From Combretum micranthum (Eukaryota > Streptophyta > Magnoliopsida > Myrtales > Combretaceae): a stretch of DNA of 64,000 bases. The translations under genes and the position numbers were made by a program. The stretch covers positions 62,001-126,000 of the forward strand of contig JAMXBD010001377.1 in NCBI GenBank assembly GCA_024138025.1, given 5' to 3'. The notes beneath the pieces are model-generated. The model worked only from the letters and a program-made list of their open reading frames with translations. It was not told where the DNA came from and searched no databases. Each line of letters begins with the position of its first letter. The first letter of the stretch is position 1. Of this stretch, positions 26,075 through 38,462 are shown in pieces.

Positions 26075-26685
26075 TATAAACCCCCGAAATTTTTGGATTC
26101 GAATTGTAGTTTAAAACCTAATCGGAAGTCAACCGGATTTCCAGAGTCAACCAAACCCTAGTTTACCGTAACCGCTTAAGTCCGGCATTACCGTTTTCTC
26201 AAGCCCTAGAAAACGAAGTTGGAAAAATTAGCTATAATAGTTCGTAATGGTTATAGGTTTTATAAAAATATCAGTTTTTCAAAATTCGAGTGTCCTTTGA
26301 ACCCGAACGGACACGACTCTTGAAAAACGTGTTCGGGAGATTGGAATAGGAAAAATATTCCGAATATACCTTTAGACTCGTAAAAATATAAGATTTCCAA
26401 AAATATCAATTTCATAATTTTTCGGTAGCTAAAAATATCAGATATCACTTTTGTACGCGTATTTTCTTACTACCGGTATTTAATTGTCATGTCTACTTTT
26501 ACATTACACTATTTTCTACTATTTTACTCTATTCATCTATCTCTACTTTTTCTTACAACCTACTCTTACAAACCATACACCTATTTCTTACACATTTTCA
26601 TTTCTAATACAATTTCACATCTTTCATTTCTTACTTTTCATTAAAAAAATAAAAATTTCCCCTCTTATATGCCTAAAGTAGCGCC

Positions 26686-26686
<1 letters not shown>

Positions 26687-26719
<33 letters not shown>
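26687..26719 (+). repeat. C33 homopolymer
   Basis: Thirty-three consecutive C, in the U3 of F1-10 about 70 bp upstream of the TATA box. Other F1 copies have short purine- or pyrimidine-rich sequence (for example a GCCGG motif) at this place. On the - strand it is a G33 run able to form quadruplexes. Its exact length is error-prone in any sequencing technology. Confidence 0.9.
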
Positions 26720-26722
<3 letters not shown>

Positions 26723-26791
26723 TCACATAATGCCTCAAATTGTTTTATTTTTCAATTATTTAATTGACACAAATTATCTCCCACATTTTCC

Positions 26792-26923
26792 TATAAATAC
26801 CCCCTCATACCTTCACTTCTTTCACACCACTTCTTCACTAAAGTTACTCTCTCAAAAATTTCTCTTCAATTCTCTCCAAGAAAGTTCTTCCAAGAAGTTC
26901 TCTTTAGTTCATCTTCTTTAGGT
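26792..26923 (+). promoter_or_regulatory. F1-10 TATA box to donor-like motif
   Basis: TATAAATA at 26792-26799 is followed by a pyrimidine-rich leader. TTTAGGTAAAAA with its GT at 26922-26923 lies about 130 bp after the TATA box. Confidence 0.65.
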
Positions 26924-28040
26924 AAAAATTCTTCAAGAAATTCCTATGTTCATCTACTTAGTATGACCTTAGTGTGTGTTTTCTAAAACCATGAAGGTTA
27001 AGAAAGCAACAATAGGTTCATAGTTTGTTTTTGTTCATCATCACAAATTCCTTTATGTTCCTTATGTTTCCTTTATGTTTATTACTATCTAATATACCTA
27101 TATAGCTATATATACTATTTAGAGCATATAAGCTCATTGTCTTGCAATTTATTTATCTTTCATGCAATTTATTTACTTCATTGCAATTTATTTCAAGTTG
27201 ATTTTAAGACTAGTCATTCTAGTCTTAGACTTGTCTTCATCAAGTCAAAACAATTCCTTTTCTTTTTCTTTTCAGGACTAGTCTTTTCTTAGTCCCGGGT
27301 ACCTTGATGAAGCTAAGGTCCCAATACTTGATTTACTTTACTATTTACTTAAGCTTTCAAGTTATTATGTTCCTTTAATTTCTATAGTTTATGATTCATA
27401 TTCATGCATGAACATAATGTTATTGTCTTAATAAAAATAAATGGGGAAGTGTTTTCATAAAAAAAAAAAAAAAGATTCTTGACAAATAAAAATAGGAAAT
27501 AGATTTCCTAAAAACTTGCTTGGAAATGATTTTTCTTAAATAAACAAAAGGTTTTATGAAAACTTATCTTTCATCAAGAAATAGAAATTCTTTTGGAATT
27601 ATTACAAGAAACAAAATATCATTTTATGAAATTGTTATTTCTTTTAAAGATATTGGGATCTAAGTTTAGAAAATAAAACCACTCCCTAGAAATTTAAAAG
27701 TAATTACAAGAGACTAAATTTAGAAAAAGCAATATTCATCTTAAATAACTCAAGATCTTTTCAAAAGTAAAATGAATATTCCAACAAAATCTCAAGTTCA
27801 AGGTCTTTTAAAACCTTACTTTTCATAAGTTGAGACAACTTCATTTACTTCATACATTTGTTATGAGTCATTACATATATGAATATACCTTTCAAAAAAT
27901 TTACAAAATACTTGAAATATTCATCTTTTCAAATGAGCTATATTTACAAGAAGGAAAACAAGTTTTTACAAACTCGTGCAAATCTGGTCGCTGCTTTTTC
28001 TGGACCCAAACGACTTAGTTTTATGAAATTAAGCTTAGAA

Positions 28041-28137
28041 ATGCGTAGATCTTTTCGAGTAGGTAGAAAACGATATATTATACGCGAAATTCCGAGTTAA
28101 AATGAGCAAGTTATGGCCATTTTAAGATGGAATTTCC
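28041..28137 (+). other. Conserved ~95-bp F1 block (copy in F1-10)
   Basis: In transcript orientation the order is CTTTTCGAGTAGGTAGAAAA, a CGATATATTATACGC-type spacer, TTCCGAGTTAAAATGAGCAA and GTTATGGCCATTTTAAG. GAGTTAAAATGAGC and GCCATTTTAA contain partly self-complementary pieces. Confidence 0.6.
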
Positions 28138-29415
28138 CCTTATACGATTTTACCGCGATTTTGAGAAAAGTTTAGAATCTCCAAGAATAGAAGTTCATGA
28201 AATACTCATTTTGGGTATTCTTTTTGATTAGATAATCTCGAGGAGGATTGTTTGTATCCCGAAGATTACTACGATTAAGTGGAAATCCCGAACGACTCAT
28301 CCGTTTCAAGAAAGGTGTCATCATGATTGAGTGAGTTTATTCCCCGTTATTTTTCTCATACTCTTGATTGTGCTTGTAAAATTAGTTGCACTAGAATTTA
28401 GGCAAAATCAAAAGGAAGTGTATGATAATATGTTGAAAGAATACTAAGTACATTAAAACTCGATTTGTTGCAATAAAGTTGTATGTGCATTAATATCTTG
28501 GAGTGTTTAAAATTGGTTGATCACTTGAAAGAAGTCAAATATAACTACTAGACCTTAATTAATAAATTATTCATGCACTTCATATGTTGAGTCACATTTC
28601 ATTCACTACTATACAATTGGTGGGACAAGTGTATAATAGTGGTGGTAGGCAGAACCGATATATCATGTAAGTGGCGAGTAGGAGCAGGTAAAAACTACAA
28701 AATTGGTGGCTAGTAGGAGCCTATAATAACTACAAGTTTTTGATGACGTATAGGAGCCGGTAAGATCTATAAAAGTGTTTTTAAAAGTTGTGGCTGTAAT
28801 TGGCCTGAATACCCAACCCCGAATAAAGGGCGTAATTCATTCAACATATGATTCCTGGAAAGTCATATGTCTTGTATGCTCACGTGGTTGTTGCATTCCA
28901 TATGTTTGAATAATAAACTTGGTTGATAATTTTCTTTGAGTATGAGTTTTGGGATTTACTCACTAAGCCCATAAGCTTATACCCCTATAGGTATTTGTAT
29001 TCTCAGGAACGCCTATTTTTGTGCCCGAGGCTTCCCCGAACCCGTGTAAGTTTTGTATATTGAAGCTTTTAGAGGAAATCTACTCGAAGACTTAGATTAG
29101 AATTCCTTTGAAATCTTTAATGTAGTATTTTAGATGTTGTAAAGATTATCACGATCCTTGAGATTAGCGAGGGTAGCCCCTAAGAAATCATGTAATAGAT
29201 CTTTGGATATTAATGGTATAATATGTTTTATTTCTGGATTCTTGTATGTTCATTTTACTTACTTAAACCATGCTTCCCAAAAGCGTCTCCTATTACACCG
29301 TGCTAGACGCCTTATATATAATACTAAGGCTTTCACATGACTAAGGTATCATTCTCGAGCCTTGATATTATATGTGGCGGGCTGCCACGTTTAGGATACC
29401 CTTCGGGGCGTGAGG

Positions 29416-32045
29416 AGGTGTGTGGTGTTGGGGGAGCATAACTAATTTACTGAGATATTTCTTACGCATAAATACTCATAACAAAGCAATCAAACAAGTC
29501 CATTAAGTAAGCATACGAAATGCAATAACCATATGATAAAACATATATATGACTATTTGGTTTCATATGTAAAATGGATTTACCCCTCCATTTTGGGTTA
29601 GGGAATGCTTTGAATGGGTCACTATCAACCTCCTTGAAATTTGCACTCGTCTTGGGTTCCAAACAATCGTACTACTAGTCCCCAAGCTTTCTTTATTCAA
29701 AACGATAGATCCGGTTTGGCTACACGATGAGGCCGTATTCCCCGAATGTTTTAATTCCTCAAGATGTAGCTAGGCAACTTGCTTTTTTTTTCGATCCCAT
29801 GCTTAGTAGCAAAATGCGAAGATGATATTTAAAGTGATATGCATGAGCAACTTAGTTATAAGAAATCTCCAATATGACATTAATCCATTTAAGGTAATCA
29901 ATCAATATTTGTACACACACAACAATATGCATAGAGGTAATTTATATATTAATCAACCAGTCGAGCTTCGATATGCTTATCATTTATTGGCCATACATAA
30001 CGAATCATATACATAGTACCCATAATAACCCCCATGCATATCAATTTTATCTTTCCTTAATATCTAGTGCTTTCTTCTATAAGCACATGCAAGAACTGCA
30101 CGAATACATAAAACATAAAAGAAAACTACTCACACTACTCTTCATCATAATTTTTTTAGTCATAATAATCATCAGGAAAGGAAGTCTCGTATTCCTTGTC
30201 ACCTAAACAAAAGAAATACTCGAAATGACCATTTCATAGAAGTTCTACTTAAACTTTCTAATTCTATTTGGTTATTTTTGTCAAAATCCGGACTATGTGA
30301 AATCCCAATTAAAATTGTCATAACTTGCTCATTTTAATTTGGAATTTTGCATATAAGATATCGTTTTTCTACCTATTCAAAAACATCTATCCATTTCTAA
30401 GGTTATTTAAACATTTGAAGCCGTTAAGTTCAAAAATGGATCGGTATAGATCTTACATGAAAATTTCGATCTCAATTTATAATTTTTCTCAATTTTATTT
30501 CATCTAAAATTTTATAGCAAACACATAAATATCTATATAGTTGAAAAATCCTTTTAATATATACATAGACTCGTATTATATGCATGATTTTAGTGATGTT
30601 GTCTTAGAAATAAAATTTGTAAATAATTTTTAGGAAAGATAGAGTTTAGTGAAGCATTATTCTTTAACTTGTGATTTAAATCGCTATTTTGTAAATATGT
30701 GATTCGATTAACAAGAAAAATCATAATTTAATATATGTATTTTTAAAGGTTTTATATTTATTCACAAATTCTTGCTTAACTATTTACTTTATTTAACATG
30801 GTTTTGTGACAAAAACCTAAGTATAGTTTTCTTTAAAGAATTTCTTGAGTTTGATTATTTCAACAAAATTCTAATTCTTAGATTTTTGTAAATATTAAAC
30901 TTATGTAAAGAAGATCATGGTTTCATATTATTTTGAGTTGATGAATATTTTATTCCCACGCTAAACTTCTTTTAACTAATTATTTTTTGAAACATGAACT
31001 TTTTTGTGGTTGTGAGGAAAAATTATCCTAAGTTGTATAAAAACATTTTAAGTTTTAGTTGATGAGGAAAATTAAAGGAATAGCTTATTTTAAATTCTTA
31101 TTTTCGTAATAACTCTTTTCTAAATCCATAATTTTTCAATACATAGACCTTTGTTGGAACAATCCCATTATTTGGATTTTTTTGTTTTCATAAAAGAATT
31201 TGGATTTTCACTTCATAAAACTTAGTTCTTTAAGTTGTACACTGATTTAATTTCTAAGTGGATTTTAAACTTGACTTAGAAAAATTGTTTGGTTCTTAAG
31301 TTAAAGTGTTGGTGATAATCTTATAAATAAGTTTTTTTTTTTTAAATTATATAAAAAAAATTATCAACCTTAGGGTTTTGGATGGCAATTTATTTTGGTA
31401 GTTTGAAAAGAAGTTAGAGATCTATTTAGTTAAATTTTAAAAAGGTCATAACAATACAAAAATCTATGATGGGCTTGCCTAAAACTTTTGGAAAGAATCA
31501 TGTTAAAATATAGATCTAAGTTTAAATGGGAATTTACTCCTAAGTATCAAATATTATTTTATTGTAAAAAGTTTAATTTTTATTTTCTTTATCAAGGAAA
31601 GAAATTGTTTTATTTTATTAAGACAACAACAAGATGATCATGCATGAATATGAGCTTGTAGTTAAGTACAATTTACAAAAATAATTCATATGAAAGATAA
31701 AAGACATAGAAATTAAATAATCACATAATAATAGTCAAGTATTGGAAAATTTTAGCTTGTATCAAGACTTCCGGGACTTAACATGGGCGAGTCCTTTAAG
31801 AAAATAAGAAAACAAATAAGAAAAATCATGGAAGTCTGAGATTTATTTCAAAGCTCCCGAACTTAGATTTTGGACAAGTCCACAAAGAAAAAAGGAAAAA
31901 ATTGTTTTGACTTGATGATGACAAGTCTAAGACTAAAAAGACTAATCTTAATATACTGGTATAAAATAAATAAATAAATTGCAAAGTATGAATAAATAAA
32001 AGTTATGTTAGTGAGCTCATATGCTCTAAGAAATATATATACATA
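29416..32045 (-). mobile_element. F1-8 solo LTR, part 3
   Basis: This is the middle of F1-8, from mid-U5 (TTTACTGAGATATTTC near 29447) through the conserved block (30301-30398) and two divergent tandem copies of the CCCGGGACT-type module (about 31735-31880). It stops at ACATA (32041-32045), the left TSD of F1-11. No coding capacity is seen. Confidence 0.85.
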
Positions 32046-32733
32046 TGTAAACCCCTAAAGTTTTACGATCGGTTAAGCCTAAACGCTAGTTAGAAGGCCA
32101 ACCAAAAACCTTAAAATCAACAAAACCCTAATTAAACGTAATAGTTTAAGTCCGACAATCCCGTGTTCGTATCCTAAGTGAGTAAGTAAGAGAATAGTAT
32201 GTGGAATAGTTCGTAATAACATAAGAGAGCTTAAAATTATCATATTAGTCAAACCGTAATTCGTTTTGAACCCGATTAGATACAATTTTTGAAAAATGTG
32301 TCCTCGAGCTCAAAATAGTAGAAATATTTTGAATATACCATTAGACTTGTAAAAATATAAGGTTTTCAAAAATATCAGTTCTAGAATTTTTCGATAACTA
32401 AAAATACCAGATATAGATTTTTATGCGTATTTTTATTACTACCGATAATTTAATTGTCTTGTTTACTATTCATTACTATTCTCTACTATTCTTCTATCTC
32501 CACCTTTCCTTACAACCTATTCTTACTACTTATACATCTATTTTTTACAATTTTTATTTCTAATACAACTTCACATCTCTCACATCTCACTTTTCATTAA
32601 CAAAAATTACAAAAAAATAAAATCTCTCTCTCTCTCTTTCCCTCAAAATTGCACCGGCACCCTCCCCATTTGACTCATATTTATTTTAATTTTTTACTTA
32701 TTTAATTAACACAATTTATCCTCTACTTTTTCC

Positions 32734-32841
32734 TATAAATACCACCACTTTCTTCCATTTTTTTCACACCTTTCTTACACTACCAAAACTCTCATAAATT
32801 CTCTCCAAAAGTTCTTTCTATTTTTCTCTTCTTTCGTAGGT
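32734..32841 (+). promoter_or_regulatory. F1-11 TATA box to donor-like motif
   Basis: TATAAATA at 32734-32741. CGTAGGTAATAA with its GT at 32840-32841 lies about 107 bp downstream, the shortest spacing among the F1 copies. Confidence 0.62.
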
Positions 32842-32883
32842 AATAATCTAAGCTTTCTATATGTTCATTTGCTTAGTATGAAC

Positions 32884-33225
32884 ATAGTGTGTGTTTTCTA
32901 AACCCATGGAGGTTAGGAAAACAACAATATGTTCATACTTTGTTCTTGTTCATGAATCTGTTTTCCATTATGTTGTTCATATATATATATATATATACAT
33001 ATATATATAACTATATAGATATATTTAGTTAGATATATATATATAATATGAACAACATAATGGAAAACAGATTCATGAACAAGAACAAAGTATGAACATA
33101 TTGTTGTTAGATATATATATATATATATATGAACAACATAATGGAAAACAGATTCATGAACAAGAACAAAGTATGAACATATTGTTGTTTTCCTAACCTC
33201 CATGGGTTTAGAAAACACACACTAT
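32884..33225. repeat. Long inverted repeat with an extra partial arm inside F1-11
   Basis: The left arm (about 32884-32998, from ATAGTGTGTGTTTTC through ATGTTGTTCATATATA) returns as a perfect-looking reverse complement at about 33112-33225. A third, shorter reverse-complement copy lies at about 33047-33108. A 35-bp direct repeat (AACTATATAGATATATTTAG and on) occurs at 33009 and 33228. TA runs separate the pieces. Other F1 copies have only the single left-arm version, so this is a local duplication-inversion. Confidence 0.85.
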
Positions 33226-34430
33226 ATAACTATATAGATATATTTAGTTAGATATATATATATATATATATCTTTTAGAGCATCTAAGCTCACTTGTTAT
33301 TGCAATTTATTTATTATCATTACAATTTATTTACCTTCCTTGTAATTTATTTACTTTAATGTTATTGTTAAGACCAGTCTTTCTAGTCTTAAACTTGTCA
33401 TCATCAAGTCAAAACATTTTTTTTTCTTTTTGGACTAGTCTATTCTTAGTCCCGGGAAGCCTTAAAGAAGCTAAGGCTCCCAATACTTGAGAATTATTAT
33501 TATTATGCTTATTTGTTTCTTATATTCGTTATTATATTATCTTGTGATATTCTTATCTTTTTATGAACTACATAATCATATTCATGCATGGCTAATGAGT
33601 TGTTGTCCAAATAAAAAAGAGATCTTTTCAATGAAAGACTAAACTATTAAAATTTTAATAAATGCTTTTCACCAAGACTTAGAATGATGTTTACAAATAA
33701 TTTTTTTTTTTAAGTTTATATAAGCTCATTATGAAATTTCAAACTATTGATAAAAAAGTTTCTTTAAAGTCTAAAGAAACTTTCTTTTCAAAAGATAACA
33801 TAGGAAATTTTGTTATATAGATAATAACTTGATACTATTTTTACCAACTCTCTAAACAAAGAGCTAAACAAGTTTTCAAGAAAATCAACTTACAAGTCTT
33901 AAGAAACCCACTTAGAAAAATGAAATTTGTCAACAATCTAAGAAAATAAATTTTCAAGGAATAAATTCATTAAGTACTACTGAAAAAAAACTTTTGGAAA
34001 CTCTATTTTTCAATTCCTAGAAATAAAATTGGTAGATAACTTAAAAAGACCAAACTTTATTCCAACTCACTTTTGATAAACTAAAGAATAAAAATATAAA
34101 ACACTAAATTATGATCACCCAATAATTTATAAGTTATTTCAACCACAGAAAGAAAAGTATAACAAAACCAATTTTTCAAAACTTAGGAAAGTTTATTTTA
34201 TGGAAATTAATTAAATGAGACAACACCTATAGCATCATGCATAAATTATGATTCTGTTATGTACCAAAGGAATTCTTTTCAAATATATACATATTTAAGT
34301 TTTGCTTACCAAGCTTTGAGCGAAGGAAAGATTAGAAAATATTGTTTTTCAAGAAGGGAATTTTCGTGGTAGATTTGTACCCCTCTAATCTAAGACCTAA
34401 ATGACTTTTTATAGTAAAAATAACCTTAGG

Positions 34431-34527
34431 AATGGATAGACCTTTTCGAGTAGGTAGAAAACGACATGTAATATGCGAAATTTCGAGTTAAAATGAGCAA
34501 GTTATGGCCATTTTAAGTTGGAATTTG
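34431..34527 (+). other. Conserved ~95-bp F1 block (copy in F1-11)
   Basis: Reads TTTTCGAGTAGGTAGAAAAC, TTTCGAGTTAAAATGAGCAA and GTTATGGCCATTTTAAGTTG in order, close to identical with the copies in F1-10 and F1-5. Confidence 0.6.
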
Positions 34528-35759
34528 CTCCAATCCGATTTTTACCTCAATTTGAAGATAGACTTAGAATCTCTAAAATAGAAATTATATGAAAGACTTA
34601 TTTTGAGTATTTCATCTTGTTTAGGTGAAGAAGGAACCGATATCACTTTCCCAGAATACTATTTTTGACTAGGAGCGACCACCATGGAGTCAGTTAATCC
34701 CTTACTAATTATATTTCCTTGAATGTACTTGTAAGTAGTGGCATTAGAGATTAAGGAAAGATAAATGAATAAATGTTGTGTGAATTGGATGCATGATTGA
34801 ATGAAGTGGTTGTTAAATAAGAAGCTAAATATATCAAAAGAAGGTTTGATGAATAATTTATGTTTTCTTGCAATGATATGATGAATATTGTTTTGGTCAC
34901 CATTAACTTGAAATTAAAAATAATTGGATAGACCAATATTAAAAATGATCCATGCATGGCATATTGTGAGTCACATTTATTTTTCGCTACTATTCTTCGT
35001 ATGGGGAAACGAGGAATTGTAGCGCTAGCTAGTAGTAGCTGGAAAGTCTACATGGGCAAGTGGGAGTCGGTAAGTCTACAAATATTGATGGTTGAATGGG
35101 CCGGTAACCACCCAACCCTCGACATGGAGGGTGAAAAATCCATGCTACACATGGTTTCTAGTTAATCGTGTGTATTTTGATTTCTCATGTGATTGTTGCA
35201 TTCACATATGATTGTCTAAAATACTTGTATGTTTTATGGAAATGCTTTGAAGAAGAGAGTTATCTCACTAAGCTAGTTTTGCTTATACACCTATAGCCTT
35301 TTGTTACAATTTGATTACTTATGGTTGGCACCAAGGAGCCCCTTTTGTTAGGTACGAGCCAAAGTTACTAGGAGTTTTTTTTTTTTTTTTTATAATAAAT
35401 TTACATATGTAGTTTTTGGGTGTAGACTTCTAAGAAAAATCTCTATAATAGTCTTTTGATATATTTATATATGTTTAAGATGGCTTAGAATAGTAAGACT
35501 TTTAGTACGAGGAGGGGGGAGATTCCCTTAAGAAGTTGTAAGAATTTTGAATTTAATGATTATTACATGTTTACCTTTATAAGTTTTTGCATGCTTTTTA
35601 TTATTTACTTAAACGTAATACCCCTTTGAGTCTGGTACTATCTTGGAAGCACGCTTTACACGTAATGTCAAAGCTCTTGCATGACTAAGGTTGTCATTTA
35701 TCAGCTTTAATATTGTATGTGCAGACTGTCATGTTTAGGGTACGCTTGGGGGCGTGACA

Positions 35760-37158
35760 ACATAAATATGTTTAGTAACATATATCTAGAGTAATAATAA
35801 CAATATAATAATATAACAACAATAAAATAATATAATAACATAATGAAATTTTGTGCATAAACAAGAGCACAACATATGTTGGTAGTGGTTTTGTGGAGAG
35901 AAGAGAGAGTTTGAAAGAGAAATTTGGAGAGAGAATTTGAGGAGAGAATTTGGTAGAGTTTTGGTAGGAAAAATGAGATGTGTAAAATAAGTAGAGGGAA
36001 AGCAGGTATTTATAGATAAATGTGGAGAAAATTGTTGTAATAAAATAAATTGAAAAAGAAAAAAATTTGAGAGAGAGAGAGTGAGAGAAAGGAGGCCGGC
36101 AGTACAAGGGGGAGGAGAGAGAGTGTAATTTGTTTTGTTATTTATAATAAAAAGTAATAATATGTAAGATATGAAAGATATAATAGTATTGAAAATATAA
36201 ATTGTAAGAAAGTAGATGTATAGGTAGTAAGCAAAAGTAGAAATACATGAATAGTAATTAATGGTAAATGAATAGTAGACTAGACAAATAAAATACCGGT
36301 GGTAATAAAAATACACGCAAATGGACTACATAAGATATTTTTAGATACTAAAAAAAAAAAATTCTAAAATTGATATTTTTGGAATCCTCATATTATTATG
36401 AGTTTAACGGTATTATCGAAATATTTTTACCATTCGGTGTACCGAGACATGATTTTCGAAATATGTTCCTATTCGGGTCCGAAACGAACTGAATTTCGAC
36501 TAATATGATATTTTTAAGTTGCACTATATTATTACGGACTATAACCTATTATTAACTCAATTTTATTGCTTAAGGATTTAGAGCATGGGATTGTCGAATC
36601 TAAATTCATTAGAGTTTGTTATTGCTTTAGGTTGACTTTAAGGTTTCGGTTTAACTTCTGCCTTTTTGATTTATTCGTAAGATCATAAAATTTCGAGATT
36701 TATGATTGTTTTATATTTTTGGTTCAAAAATTAAGTTTTTACTTTATTTTTATGATTTATTTAGTATTTAACAATTTTCAGAATTGTATAATCAAGTCTA
36801 AGGTTATGGGTTGATTTTGTTTGACTTTTTGTGGTAATTGAAATTTTGTTTCTAAAATTCATCGAAGGGTTTAAGGTTTTAGTATTTGTTCGTTGAGTGT
36901 TATTTGGATATGTCGCCTTGATTTACGTTTAGGGATAAGAGAAATGATTTGGTTGGCATATGGATGTTGAATTGAACGATTATTGGATTTTTCATTTTGT
37001 TTTGGGCGGGTTCGCTTTTTCTCAAGATCATGAATTTTCGTATTTGATATTATTTACAATTCAGTTTTAACTTAGGTCGATTTTTCAGGATCTTGGTTTC
37101 GGTATTTAATCCTAGGATTATTTTCTAAAAATTTTGAAAAGAAATTTAGGGGTTTACA
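35760..37158 (-). mobile_element. F1-8 solo LTR, part 4 (U3, long class)
   Basis: After the second ACATA copy the - strand LTR continues to its start at 37158 (TGTAAACCCC on -). GTTCC at 37159-37163 matches 16292-16296, fixing F1-8 as one insertion of about 4.46 kb once the later insertions are removed. U3 is about 1.14 kb. The region that should carry the donor-like motif is deleted: sequence jumps from CAACAT to ATGTTGGTAGTGG near 35873. Confidence 0.88.
36007..36014 (-). promoter_or_regulatory. F1-8 TATA box
   Basis: TATTTATA on + in the context GGTATTTATAGAT, the same as in the other F1 copies. The downstream leader is shortened by a deletion that removed the donor-like motif. Confidence 0.6.
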
Positions 37159-37302
37159 GTTCCAAATTGGTTCGGAACAGAACTGTTACAAAATTCCCAA
37201 CTCTCAAAAAGAAATTTTTCTAAGCTTTTCATAATCCAAAAATCCTTAAACAAACATATTGATATTTATATAGTTGAAAAATTATTTTTAATACATTATG
37301 AA
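37159..37302 (-). mobile_element. F1-7 solo LTR, part 2
   Basis: GTTCC followed by AAATTGGTTCGGAAC joins directly to the end of part 1 (TTTGGGTTCC at 16296), recreating the family sequence. It is interrupted at 37302 by F3-1. The bases 37298-37302 (ATGAA) are the left TSD of F3-1, repeated at 49590-49594. Confidence 0.85.
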
Positions 37303-38331
37303 TGAAATAGCCATGAATTCCTTAATTTATATTTTACTGTGTTATTGAAATGATATATGATTTTGAAATGAGATATATGTGCATAAACAATATAATTAGT
37401 GCATGTGTTGAATATGTGTCATTTTGTATGTGTGTAGTGCAATGAAATTAATATTATTGTATTATGTATACTAATATATGCATGGTGTAATGAATGTGTG
37501 TGTCTTTTATAAATCAATATGTGTGTGTTATGCTTAGAATTTGTTAAAACAACTTTTAAATTATCTAAGAAAATTGTTGACAGAATTTTACAAAGTTTAA
37601 GCCTAATTTTTAAGCCCAAATTAAACTCAAATGCATTCCAAATTAAGTCAAATTAACCCTAAGTCAAACATATCCTAAAGTCAAACTTTGGATTAGTATT
37701 GACCTCAAATTTGATTAATTAGGGACTCTTTTGGCAGCCCAATTTTCCATACAAATTTCTTTCTTTTCTTTTCTTTCTATTTTCTTTCTATCTCAAAACC
37801 ATAAGCCCTAAACCAAAATAAAAAACAAGCCTTTAGATTCAAAAATCACTCCAAGCTAAAGCCTATTCATGTAAGTTAATGCAAGCCTAAGCTCTTTGTT
37901 TTATTTTCTTTATTGTATTTAGATGTAAAACTTATGGTAGGATGAGTAAATGCCAATTGAGTTGATTGATTTATGCATTGATATATGTTAGATTTTGCTT
38001 TGTTATTGTGTGAGCTTAGTTAAGAGTTTGGAAAGTTGTAAGGAGTGTTGATGAGTAGTGGAACTAAATTGAGTAGGTGAAGTGTGGAATTGAAGTGAAA
38101 TGGGTATTTGAATGTTGTAGTTGAGTTTTTAATGATCAGAAGTGGAGTTCGTATTGTTTCGATGGTGTTTAGAACATATAACAAGTTTTGGGAAGCTTAT
38201 AATAAGTTTGGAAAATTTTTGAAATGAAAAGTTTTTGTAAAGAAAACAGGGGAAGCAAAACATTTTTGTATAGGTTTATTTTTGAGCGTACACCGCATCT
38301 GATACTTCAACGCCGCCAGCATAGAGGCGGT
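37303..38331 (-). mobile_element. F3-1 3' LTR, downstream part (end TGAAATAGCC on +)
   Basis: It begins at 37303 with TGAAATAGCC, the complement of an LTR ending GGCTATTTCA. It resembles 58752-59414 (F3-2) in order and content, including AAGCCT...CATGTAAGTTAATGCAAGCC near 37861. Around 38281-38320 it resembles the piece of the 5' LTR just right of 48319 (GTGCACCGG...CACCGGCATG). Further right the resemblance stops and gag begins, so the first ~1.25 kb of this LTR is missing. The exact boundary (38331-38462) is uncertain. Confidence 0.65.
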
Positions 38332-38338
38332 GTTGAAG
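38305..38338. repeat. 13-bp-stem hairpin at the F3-1 LTR/gag junction
   Basis: CTTCAACGCCGCC (38305-38317), an 8-base loop, then GGCGGTGTTGAAG (38326-38338). Arms match at 12 of 13 positions. It lies where homology to the other F3 LTR end stops, so it may mark the deletion breakpoint. Confidence 0.6.
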
Positions 38339-38462
38339 GTGATCAGAATCTATTTTCGTAAAGCCGCTTGAAACGCTACTGACTTTCGCATTCGTAACTA
38401 TCGTCTTCTCCTAAAACAGTGAATTCTATCTCTTGGTTGGCTTCCTCGTAAATCCATTGTCC

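Larger units (their letters stand above)
26075..29415 (+). mobile_element. F1-10: near-complete solo LTR, about 3.34 kb
   Basis: It starts TATAAACCCCC (family TGTAAACCCC, G to A) and ends GGGGCGTGAGG (family GGGGCGTGACA), so both termini are mutated. I could not establish a clean TSD. The best alternative is GGGGG/GGAGG if the edges shift by one or two bases. U3 is 717 bp. The element contains a 33-base C homopolymer just upstream of the promoter. It inserted in F1-8. Confidence 0.85.
32046..35759 (+). mobile_element. F1-11: complete solo LTR, 3714 bp, TSD ACATA
   Basis: It starts TGTAAACCCC at 32046 and ends GGGGGCGTGACA at 35759. Identical ACATA lies at 32041-32045 and 35760-35764. U3 is 688 bp (short class). 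It includes a long perfect inverted repeat just after the leader (32884-33225), which adds about 200 bp relative to other copies. It inserted in F1-8. Confidence 0.92.

Noticed and set aside
26061..29420. A perfect TSD for F1-10
   Set aside because: GGGGT/AGGTG do not match, and GGGGG/GGAGG needs shifted edges; I left it unresolved.
35786..36316. A 176-codon open frame on the - strand
   Set aside because: It lies across U3, promoter and leader of F1-8, is made of Ser/Leu/Tyr/Ile-rich low-complexity sequence, and is not preserved in other F1 copies.
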